This document shows positions 35,601-47,600 of a DNA stretch of 64,000 nt, piece by piece (position 1 is the stretch's first letter; each line of letters begins with the position of its first letter). The position numbers and the translations under genes are program-made. Origin of the DNA: Corylus avellana (taxonomy: Eukaryota; Streptophyta; Magnoliopsida; Fagales; Betulaceae); the NCBI RefSeq assembly GCF_901000735.1, contig NC_081545.1, positions 21,724,100-21,788,099 of the forward strand, in the 5' to 3' direction. The notes under the pieces were generated by a model, which was not told where the DNA came from, ran no database searches, and saw only the letters and a program-made list of their open reading frames with translations.

Positions 35601-38600
35601 GTGGAAATTTCTCAAGCTTAGAATTCTGGTTCAGGACAAAACAAGTATCAAGCAGGTGATGGATCTTCTGTCTCTTTGTAGTTTGACAATTAGCATTCTA
35701 TAGGGCTACTAGCTAGCAAATATGGGAAAAAGGATTATCCACGATTTGGGTCTTAGCATTAATGGAAAAGTGGAAGCCACGATGAATATAGGAGCCCAAT
35801 ATAGGAGCTGCTTGCCGAGATTGTGGCTGAAATTCCGGTGGAGGGGGATGAGGGCTATTCCATGGAGGTGATTGACACGATGAATTTCGCTCTGTGATGG
35901 GGTTGTCCTGGGGAGGTGACGATAAAAGTCTGTTGGATCTTTTTTCTGCTATCGATAAGGAGAAGAGGGAGTCTGTTTCTGTTTCTAAGGTTAAGGGGCT
36001 GAGGGAGCTCAACAATTTGGAGTGCAGCTTAAATTTGGAGGCGACTCAGGCGAAGTGCCAGCATCGGTGGGGGTTTCTCGGGTCTAAAAATGTTTTTTCA
36101 TTCCCCCCTGAGGTGCAGTAGGGGGTCTTTGGATTTTTAGGGCTATTATTGGGCTTTTGTAGGTCTTAGTCCTGGTATGTTTCGGGCTTTAGGGTTTTTG
36201 TTGGGGTCTTTGTGGCTCTCTTGTGGGGCTCCTTGTGAGATAAGTAATTGTGTTGCGCCCTTTTGGGTTTTTTGATATATACATTTTTACTTATTAAAAA
36301 AAAAAAAAAAAAAAAAAGGAAAAGTGGAAGCCATCAAGTGGAAATGACCAGCAGCTCAATCTGCTTAGTGGTTGGAGCTTAGGAGAGCCACCCCAATGAA
36401 AACCAAGAAGCCTGGACTAACCAAGATGCAAAAAGATCATCTCCGATATACCCCATGACTGTTGAAGCCATCGATTTTCCTGAGATGGATTCAAGTCATG
36501 GAGGTTGTTGATTAATTTTATAAAAAGCGTAGGCGCCCCTAAGCATACAGGAAGTATACAAAAAGGATGCAAAAAACAGAAAAAACAAATAAAAGCAAGA
36601 AACCGCAAACACCAAACATCCCAACAGAAACCAGCCCCACAAACCCTGAACAAGAATGCTAGAATGGCGGTTGTGTATTTGAGCATTTCTCTCTCCCCAA
36701 CTGTCATAGACTGTTGAAGCAAACATGATCTTACTAACCACACTATGAAGAAACTTGTCTCTGAAATCCTGGGCTACTCATCTGATATTGTCCGCTAGCT
36801 TCTCAAGAACCACAAAATATTACGTTTGCCAGCAAGATAACACCAAATTCTCTCTGAGAAGGGGTATTCAAAGAACAGATGATCGCTATTTTCCCTACCT
36901 AAACCATAACGCTCACATTTAACTTTCCAAATGATACCCAATAGCTGGAGTTTGCGCCGAGTATACAGACCACCACAAATAGCAAACCAAAGGATAAAAG
37001 CCTGACATGGGATTGCCTTACTATGCCAAACAACCTTTGTGCAAGTCTACCACCTGATTCCAAGGCCGAGAATTCTCTCAAGCATTCCAAATAGGGAATT
37101 TACTGGTAGGGGCATCAACCCATAATGGGCTATCCTCTTTCGATGTCTGGTCTAATGGTTGAGGTTTAGCACGTTTCAATTCGGTTCAATCAATTGACTA
37201 AGCAAACTGGTCATTTCCAATCCTTGCCATCTACTAGAATATTCACCTTAGCATTTTTGCCTAGTCTCGAGTCATATATTAAACTTTCACCAAATCTGTC
37301 AACAAGGGGCCTAATGGGATGCCAACACATCGAAGGAAAGGGAAATGGACTCACCATTACTCACTCGATATCTCATCTTCTCTAGAAGTAAAGGCCGAAG
37401 CTTGAGGATTTTTCTCTAGATCCAAGACTAATCACCTGGGTATTTCAACTCCCAATTTTTTTTAACCTTGACCAATTAGGTGTGGCCCTAGTTGGACCAA
37501 ATGGAGTGACTAAAATCAGTGCACAAGTTCCAAAAATGCTTCATCACGGCATCCTTATTCCAATGCTCCATACTTTTAATACCCAAACAAACTTCTTCTT
37601 TAGACAGACAAATTTGATCCTAAGCCATCTTGGCTCCTTTTAGCACTAAGGTCCTCTACTTGTCTGATCACAACTTGGACAAAATGATCAGTGAAGACCA
37701 GTACACTTGAGTTGCGAAGAGGATGGATTTGATAAGCTAGAGTCGAACTACGTAGGAGGAGCCCTATTGGTTACCCTTGTTCACAATTTGCTCCACCAAC
37801 ACTTTCCAATCTGAAGCGTTGAGTTTAGAGGAAATGAGAAGGACATCAAAATACCTAATAGGGAGTGTTAAGGAGTTGTGACTTGACATGGGGAGAAACT
37901 CCACTAGTGAATGAGTTGCTTTCATCTGAGTTAGGAACTGCACCGTAGAGAGCTCCTTAAAACGCTTGATACAATCAACAACAATGGAAATAGAACCCGC
38001 CTTAACCCTACAAAAAATCAGGAGATCATTCGCAAAACACAAGTGGGTTATTTGCTCCTTGTCATCAAACCTAAGAAGATTGCCATAGCTAAGACAAAAA
38101 GGTAGGGTGACATAAGGTCTCCTTGTCTAAGGCTTTCTCTACCGGCAAGAAACCATTTAATTCTCCATTAATGTTGATAGAGAACCTAGTAGTAGAAATG
38201 CACTTTGAGATCCATCTGATAACCTTCTTCGGGAATCCTACAACTCTTAGGACCTAGAGAAGGAAATCCCATCAAACCAAATCTTACATCTTCATGAGGT
38301 CTACTTTGTCACATCCCCCGGTCTTGCTCCCCATTAGAGGACTTGACACATAGTCTTCTACGTGAGTTAATGAGAGATCAACCGAGAAAATATTAATCCT
38401 TAAGCTCTCTAGGTCTTGGGATATATATATTTCCTATTGTTGTGACATACAATGGAAGCCAAAATCAATACATTTTCCCCCTGGGTTAGGGAGATGTGGT
38501 TCAATGCTTTTTTGAGCATGGTTGATTTAGGTTCTATTAAGTTGACCTCATTTGTCTATCAAACCTCTCTCTCCCTCGTAGAAGGGAGTGCATGAGGTGA

Positions 38601-41600
38601 GCGACGGAGCGTGAGTAGGTGCGGGGGTGGTTTCCCTGCCCAACTCTTGGCTGGTAGTAGTTGTATGGGAAGAAGAATGGGGTACCTGGGTTCTTTTTAC
38701 GTGGAAAAGAAGTCATGTGAGTTCAGGTCAGATGTGTGAGGGGGTGTTCGCTATGATACCAAGTTAAATTACCATTTATCTAAAAAATTTAAACTAAAAG
38801 GATGGGGTGAATTAATCAATATTCTAACATTAAAATAACCTCTTTAACCTCCTTTAGAGTATCTATCCTAGTCCCATCATCGTTGCACACGGTGATAATA
38901 TTACCATAGCTCTAGTGGTGCTTTATGGTTGTGAAGAAAAACTTAATAGTTTTGATCTCTAAGGTGAAGCCATTGAATTCAGGATTTTTATTGTTGAAAT
39001 CTCTTTTACACTCTACTAAAATCTCCACACTCCTTAATCGCAATTGACTCCTCATGGTGAAAAGTTGCACTCAAAGGAGAGCGGGATGAGCCTGGGATTT
39101 TATTTGTTTATTTATTTATTTCCATTTTCTCTTTTGCTTGGTTTACCTGTCCAGAAGGTTAGAGAAAAATTCCTTGTTAAAACTTCATCGTAGCCTTCAA
39201 TATTCTAAGCTTTGTTAATGGTTGGTACATCGGAGTCCCTACAACAGTTTCTTCCCACATTCTAGCTGCTAATAGTAAGAAATCTGGATGGTCTGCCCAA
39301 AAATCAAAGATTTTAAATGGAATCTCCGCTCTTAGTAAATCAACAAGTTTAATTAACCACAAGGGGAGAATGATCAGAATCTACTAGAGGGGGGAATTGA
39401 ACTTCTGCCCTCTGAAAGGAGCATTCTTACTCCATGTTGATTATTAGAGCCCAATCAAGCTTTCTAAGGAGGGGGTCTTCATCTCTTCTATTTGACGAAG
39501 TGAGGTAGAACCTACCATATCTTAAGCCTTCCATCCCTGCCCTAGAGATACATTCGTCTTGGTCATTCTTCCATGAAGGCCATTCCAAGAACCTCCCATA
39601 GCTTCATCCAGTTTCTAATTGCATTGAAATCATCTGAAAGCAGCCATGGAAAACCCTCAAAATTTTCCAATCTAGTCTCTTCTTAGTCTGGTTTGCAATT
39701 TGATGTTCATTGTTTTCGTGTATTTTATTTGGAGAGAAAGGAACGCAAGAACCCACCTCCAACAGTTCCTGCTTTTATGTAAGGTGACTCAAGATTTTCA
39801 CAGTACATGGCCTTAAGTCATCCTCGGAAAATAGGTAGCTTCAAAGGACATTGGGAGTTTCAGAGGAGATTTTCAATCATAAGCATTGTACTCCTTTTTG
39901 TTTTGTTGTGTCGAGTAGGGGCTTCCTTAATTGGAATTCCTAGTCAGATTTGTCCCTTTTGTTGCTTTTTTTTTTTTTTGTCTTGGGATATGCCTCTGTA
40001 CTTCTGTACAGTTTTCCTTTGGATATAATACTTACCGTATAAAAAAAAGGTTAAAGTTGTAAGTTGCTTTTAGAAGTTAAAATGTCATATTTAGCTTACT
40101 AACAATAACCTTGAGCAATGCATAAGTAATATTTATTTTTTACTGTGGTATAGAAAGGTAGAGAAAAATGTGTTATTTTTTTTTCTAATATCGGACATGT
40201 GGTATCTAAATATTGACAAATCTGGAAACTTCTGAAATATAACGTCATATGAGGCAGTCATGTGTCCTAGGAGACTCTAGTGCAGTGGTATGTGAAGACT
40301 CTGGTATATTGCCATAATTTTAACAGTTATTCGTATTTCACATTATTAGGATACTTAAGCTAAGGGCTCATCTGAGTATGGTAGCTGGGTGCTCAGAAGG
40401 TGGGGATTTGTGTGAAAATGTCCAACCTGTGGGAAAGGGCAGCAGGGGGGTTGAGACACGAGAGGTAATTCCGGTTCCTTTTAATGTTAATGGGCCTTAT
40501 CCTCTGAATACGTATGGTCCTACGGCTGGGGAGTGGGGCTATTCGGATTGGGTCATTCAATGTGCTAATGAGATTTATCCGATTGTGGGGATTTCGTATA
40601 CGGGTCACAAGCTGCAATTGCTAGCGCTTTTGACTTTTTTGGAAGAGGAACGGAGGAATAATGCGATGATAATTAAGTTGAGTAGCGGCACGAAGGGCAA
40701 AAGGGAGGTTAGGAATTTGGAGTGCTCAGTGAATTATGACACTAGGAGTGCATGCTCTAGCCGGGGCAATAGAAAGGGGAGGGGGCATAGAGTGGTCTCA
40801 TGAAGCTAAACATTCTTTCTTGGAATGTGAGGGGGTTGAACAAGAAGGACAAACGTTTGAGGGTGAGTAATTTGCTCAGAGATTGGAAGGCAGATATTGT
40901 TTGTTTTCAGGAAACCAAGATTCAGAGTATGTCCCGCAATATAGTTTGTAGCTTATGGGGGAGGAGTCATGTGGAGTGGTGTTGCTTGGATTCTAGCGGG
41001 GCTTCGGGTGGTATTTTGATAATGTGGGATAATAGGGTGGTGGAGAAGGTCGACATCTATGTGGGGACCTACACCCTGGCGGTGTCTTTTAGGAATATTG
41101 GGGATCGTTCTGTTTGGGCTTTTGCTGGAGTCTATGGTCCGAATCTCAGCAGGGATAGAAGGCTCCTTTGGGAGGAATTAGCGGGTGTTATAAGCTGGTG
41201 GGATATGCCATGGTGTATTGGGGGCGATTTTAACGTTACTCGGTTCGCTAGCGAAAGATCAGGTGAGGTACATCTGGATTTGGCTATGATAGAATTCTCA
41301 GACTTCATTTTTGAACAAGGGTTGATGGATCTTCCCCTAATTGGAGGTTCGTTTACTTGGTCAATTTCCAATGATCCCCCTCTGTGGTCAAGGATTGATC
41401 GGTTTCTGATTTCCCCGGAGTTGGAGGCCCGTTTTCCAGGGGTTAGGCAAAAGAGGCTTTCTCGTCTGTGCTTAGATCACTTCCCAATCATTCTTGAGTT
41501 GGGAGAGGTGTCATGGGGGAAGAGGCCGTTTAAATTTGAAAATATGTGGCTTAAAGCGGATGGTTTTGTGGCCCTAGTGAAACAATGGTGGGACTCCTAT

Positions 41601-44600
41601 GTCTTCCAAGGTACGCCGAGTTTTGTTCTTGCTTGTAAGCTCAAGGCCTTGAAGTCGAACTTGAAGACATGGAATGAGGTGTTCGGCAACATTGAAAGGA
41701 ACAAGAGGAAGCTGCTTGAAGAGCTCCGGCTGTTGGATGTGAACGAAGAAACTAGGGCTTTGGATGCGGGGGAGGTTGTAAGGAAGGCGGAAGTGGTGCG
41801 AGAATTAGAGAATTGCACTCTTATGGAGGAGGTGAGTTGGAGACAGAAGTCCAGGGTGATGTGGTTGAAAGAAGGCGACAAGTGTACAAAATTCTTTCAC
41901 TCCATAGCCAACTTTAATAGAAGACAGAACACTTTGGATACCCTTATGATTGGGGACAACACTTCGTCCGATCCCTCAGAGATTAGTGAGCACATTGTTG
42001 AGTTCTATCAGAAACTTTTTTCGGAGCAAAGTCGATGGAGGCTTGTGGTGGATGGCATCGCCTTTGATTCTATTTCGGAGGTGGAGGCTAGTTGGTTGGA
42101 GAGAGAGTTCGAAGACGAGGAGGTTCGAAAGGTAGTGTTTAAAATGAATGGTAACAAGGCGTCAGGCCCCGATGGGTTTTCTATGGCTGGATCAACGGAA
42201 AAGGGTATACCGACAGAGGTTTTTGGCACTTCTGCACGGGATGGTGATGGGTTTATGGTCGGTGAAAAGCCAAGCAACAGAGTCTCCACTTTTCCGGCGA
42301 AGGCTCAGTATACCGGAAAGGGAAAGGTATTGTTGACTTATACGAGAAGGTTTGTTGGGCAGAAAAAGTGGGACGATGCGTTGGTAGACACGTTTGCGGC
42401 TTGTGGGCAGGGGAAAGGGGCTATGGGGTCAACGCTGGAATCAACCCAGAGGGTGCCGGAGACGCAAGTCTCGCCGGAAAATGCACAGAGCTCGTCGTTT
42501 TGTTCTATGGAACCCGGAATCAGTCCAGAGGGTGCCGGAGAAGCTGGGGAAAGTATTGCGACTTATGGGCAGGGAAAGGGGATACTGGGGTCAAGGCCGG
42601 AATCAGTTCAGAGGATGCCGGAGACGCAATCACGGCCGGAAAACACCCAGAGCCAGCCGATGTGTACTGCGGAGACCAGAAATGGGGGGACAGGTCTGGG
42701 TGTGGGTAATGATCAGTTCCTGGTGGAGATACCATCTCGTCGGAATAAATGGATGGTAGGGGGGAGCTGTTTGCAGGAATTCTGTCGGGGGGAGGCTAGC
42801 AGTACGAGTCCGCAGTTGCTGGAAGGAGAAGAAGGAGTGGAGTGTATGCCGGCAGTGGAGCCTTTCGGGACTGGCTCTAGATTGGAAGAGGAAAGTATCT
42901 CAGATTCTGATGGGTTGGAGGATTTAGGGTCAGGTTTGATGTCGTCCAATTGGGTAGTTAATAATTGCCTCAAATTCTGCCCTAAAATTGGTATTACTGA
43001 TGAAGGGAAGAAAAGGGAGTTGGAGTTGTTGTTCAACTCTATTGAAGCTTCTAGGAATCAGGGTGTTGCTGATTTGGGAGGCATCTCTGACTATGCTCCA
43101 GCCCCAACAGGATTAAAGGAGCTCATGGATGGTGAGAGGGGCATGTTGGTGGATGATGAAGCTTAACTTAGTTGCATGGAATGTGAGAGGGTTGAATGCC
43201 CTCAAAAAAAGGCTGCGTATTAGGGGTCTATTGAAAGAATGGAAAGTAGATGTAGTGTGTTTGATTGAGACAAAGATGGAGGTTATTTCCAGAGAGGTGG
43301 TTCATAGTCTTTGGGGAGGCCAACATGTGGGGTGGAAGTTCAAAGGGTCGAATGGCTTGTCAGGGGGGATGTTATTGATGTGGGATAGGAGGGTGGTGGA
43401 GTGTAAGGAGGAGTGTGTGGGGCATTTTTCATTGGCTTGCTCTTTTCAAAATGTGGAGGACAATTGGGAGTGGGCTTTTGGGGGGGTGTATGGTCCGAAT
43501 GAGGATGGGGAGAGAAGGGCCCTTTGGGAAGAGTTGGCTGGTTTGATGAATGTGTGGGAGGTTCCTTGGTGCCTTGGAGGAGATTTTAACATCGTTCGGT
43601 TCCCTAGTGAGCGCGCCAGTGCTTCTTACTATTCCACTGGCATGATGGATTTTTCGGATTTCATCTCAGAGAACAATTTGGTGGACATGCCCTTGATGGG
43701 GGGTCAATTTACGTGGTCTAATAATCAGGAGAATGAGAGCTGGTCTAGAATTGATCGCTTCTTGATTTCCTCGGATTGGGAAGATCACTACCCTGCAGTG
43801 TCACAAAGAAGACTTCAGCGCTTGATTTCCGATCACTTCCCTTTATTATTGGATTGTGGGGCCCCTTGTGGAGGTAATAAGAGTTTTAAATTTCAAAATA
43901 TGTGGCTTAAAGCTGAAGGTTTTGTTGATAAGGTTAGTTCTTGGTGGGGATCTTATTCGTTTGAGGGTCTACCTAGCTTTGTGCTTGCTAAGAAATTGAA
44001 ATCTCTCAAATTGGATTTGAAAAAGTGGAATGAGGAGGTGTTTGGGGACATTGGGAGAAAGAAAAAGGAGTTGTTGGGAGGTATTCAGGAGTTGGATGAG
44101 TTGGCAGAGGTAAGAGGGTTAGCCCAGGAAGAGAAGGTCCGAAAGGCGGATATGGTGAAAGAATTGGAGAACACCTTGCTTTGTGAAGAAATTCATTGGC
44201 GTCAAAAATCGAGAACTTTGTGGCTCAAGGAGGGGGACCGCAATACTCGTTTCTTTCACAAGATGGCTAACTCTCACCGTAGGTTCAATCGTGTGGAAGA
44301 GCTGCGTATTAATGGTGTACTTTCCAATGATCCAGCTGAGGTAAAAGCTCACATTGTGAGTTATTATCAAAGCTTATACTCGGAACAAAGTTCGTGGCGC
44401 CCTAAAATGGACAACCAGCCTTTTTTGTCCATAGATGAGGAGGATAATAGGTGGTTAGAAAGAGAATTTGAGGAAAAGGAAGTTTGGGAGGTGGTTAAAG
44501 GCATGGATGGTGATAAGGCTCCGGGTCCGGATGGCTTCTCCATGGCTTTTTTTCAAGCCTGTTGGGGTGTTGTCAAACATGATGTTATGGTGGTTTTTGC

Positions 44601-47600
44601 CGAGTTCCATCGTAGACGACAGTTGGTGAAGAGCCTGAATGCAACTTTTATTTCCTTGATCCCAAAAAAGGCAGATGCGGTGGAAATGAAGGACTTTCGG
44701 CCCATTAGCTTGGTGGGAGGGATGTACAAAATTGTTTCTAAGGTTCTTGCAACAAGGATGAAAACTGTGTTGGGTAAGATCATATCATACTCTCAAAATG
44801 CTTTTATTGGGGGTCGCCAAATCCTAGATTCTGTTCTTATTGCAAATGAAAGTGTGGATAGTTGCATGAAGTCAGGGGTGCCAGGTGTTCTTTGCAAATT
44901 AGATTTGGAGAAGGCCTACGACCATGTGAATTGGGATTTTGTGTTGTATTTGTTGCATAGGTGCGGGTTTGGTGAGAGGTGGAGGGCATGGATTGAGTGG
45001 TGTATTACATCGGTAAGATTTTCCATTCTTGTGAATGGTTCTCCGGAAGGCTTTCTTCAATAGCTCGAGGGGAATTCGGCAAGGGGACCCTCTTTCTCCG
45101 TTACTTTTTGTGCTTGTTATGGAGGCCTTGAGTAAGATGGTGAATGTATCGGTTGACCAAGGTTTTTTGACTGGTTTCTCGGTGGGAAATAGGGTGTTAT
45201 CGGAGTTAGTGGTTTCTCACTCGTTATTTGCTGATGACACTTTGATCTTTTGTGAAGATTCTATCGAGCAAATCCGGTATGTGCGTCTCATTCTCTTATG
45301 TTTTGAAGCGGTTTCGGGTTTGAGAGTGAACCTTGGTAAATCTAAAATTGTGGCTATTGGTGAGGTGGAGAACATAGGGGTTTTAGCTAATATCCTTGGA
45401 TGTAGTGTTTCCAATTTGCCGATGAAGTTTTTGGGTCTCCCTCTTGGGGCGGGGCATAAGGATAAGGCTGTGTGGAATGATGTGATCGAAAAAATTGAGC
45501 GTCAGATGGCAGGTTGGAAGAGAATGTATCTTTCTAAAGGAGGTCGTATAACTCTCATTAAGAGTACGCTCTCTAATCTTCCGACTTACTTTATGTCTTT
45601 ATTTCCGATTCCTATGAGTGTAGCTAAAAGACTTGAAAAAATTCAAAGAGACTTCTTATGGGGAGGGATGGGAGACGAGCCTAAGCTACATCTTGTAAAT
45701 TGGAATCAAGTCTGTCGTCCCCTTCGGTACGGCGGGCTTGGCATTCGTAATTTGCATCAGTTTAATCAAGCTTTACTGGGTAAATGGCTTTGGAGATATG
45801 CTAATGAGAGTGAGGCTCTATGGTATAAGGTTATCATAGCTAAATATGAAGATCAGGAGGGTGGTTGGTGCACTAAGGAGGTTTCGGGTTCCCATGGTGT
45901 GGGCTTATGGAAGCACATTCGTCAAGGTTGGAATTTTTTTGCCAAAGGTATTCGGTATGAGGTGGGGGAGGGTTCAAAAGTTCGCTTTTGGCAGGACATT
46001 TGGTGTGGGGACTCCTCTTTGAAGCATGCTTTCCCATCTTTGTTCAGCATAGCCAGACACAAAGAAGCTTGGGTGAAGGATAACTTGATTTGGAGGAATG
46101 GGGTTGTCGAATGGAATGTCACTTTTGTGCGGTCAGTTCAGGATTGGGAGATGGATTTAATTTATTCTTTCTTCGACCGGTTGTACTCGCACAAGATATC
46201 CATAGGCTCTATGGATTGTATTAGATGGTCTTCGTCTAAGAAAGGCAATTTCGAGGTTAAGTCTCTCTTCAAGGCTATGTGCAAATGTGACCATGAGGTG
46301 TTCCCTTGGAAGAGCATTTGGCGTACTAAGGTCCCTTTGCGAGTGGCTTTCTTTGGGTGGACCGCGGCTTTAGGCAAAATTTTGACTCACGACAACCTGC
46401 GGAAGAGAAACCTAGTGGTAGTTGAATGGTGTTGTATGTGCAAGAAGAATGGAGAGTCGGTTGATCATCTTCTTCTCCATTGCGAGATTGCAAGTGTCCT
46501 TTGGCATACTATTTTCAATCGGTTTGGGCTGTCTTGGGTCATGCCTTGCAAGGTGAGGGGCTTGTTCGATGGTTGGTGGTCGGGAGGTCGTTCCCGAAGC
46601 GCGGTAGTGTGGAAGATGATTCCTTTGTGTCTTATGTGGTGTATTTGGAATGAAAGGAATGCTAGATGCTTTGAGGACTCCACTAGGACTATAGAGGAAT
46701 TGACTCATTTTTTCTTCTTTACTTTGTATTCCTGGACGGCCGCTTGGCTAGCTCCTATAGGGATTAACTTCTCTGATTTCCTTTTTCATTTCTCTCCCTC
46801 TTAGGCGCTCTCTTTTATACTTCCCGTGTATGTGGGTTGCGCCCCTCTGCGCTCTTTTATATCATATTTACTTATAAAAAAAAAATGGCTTTCTTCCAAG
46901 CTTGTTGGGAAGTTGTGAGGGAGGACGTTATGAAGGTTTTTAGCACGTTTCATGTAGGAGGGCTGTTTGAGAAAAGTCTCAATGCTTCTTTCATCTCGCT
47001 TATTCCGAAGGTTCCCGGCGCTGTTAATCTCAAAGACTTTCGGCCTATTAGCCTTGTAGGAAGCATCTACAAAATCATAGCAAAGGTTCTAGCGAATAGA
47101 TTGAAGGTAGTCGTGGAAAAGATTATTTCTCAATCCCAAAGTGCCTTTATCAAAGGTAGGCAGATTCTAGATCCTATCTTGATTTCTAATGAATGCCTTG
47201 ATAGTCGGCTGAGATCTGGGGAGCCGGGGGTTATTTGCAAAATGGATTTGGAAAAAGCTTATGACCATGTGAATTGGGACTTCTTGTTATACATGCTTAA
47301 GAGATGTGGTTTTGGTGGGATTTGGTGCTCTTGGATTGAACATTGCATCTCCTCGGTGAGGTTCTCGATTTTGATTACTGGGTCTCCTAATGGCTTCTTT
47401 AGCAGTTCCAGGGGTTTGAGACAAGGGGACCATCTGTCTCCGTTGCTGTTTGTTTTAGTGATGGAAGCTTTAAGTAGGATGATTTCGGCAGCAGCTAATG
47501 GGGGGCTCTTAGAAGGTTTCCAAGTTGGCAACTTTACGCTCTCTCATCTTTTGTTTGCGGATGATACCTTGATTTTTTGCAAGGCATTGCCCACCCAGCT

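Larger units (their letters stand above)
42189..46884 (+). mobile_element. LINE A2 (L1-like), nearly intact, nested in LINE C
   Basis: ATGGCT lies directly before it (42183-42188) and directly after its poly-A (46885-46890), and LINE C coding resumes exactly there. A2 is 4,696 bp, 5'-truncated inside ORF1, with ORF2 complete apart from one frameshift. Its tail is GTTGCGCCCCTCTGCGCTC, then poly-A. It is the youngest LINE here by integrity. Confidence 0.95.

Noticed and set aside
40800..43166. 788-codon open frame as a host gene
   Set aside because: It is the LINE C endonuclease fused by insertion to LINE A2 ORF1; the TSD and the resumed LINE C frame explain it.
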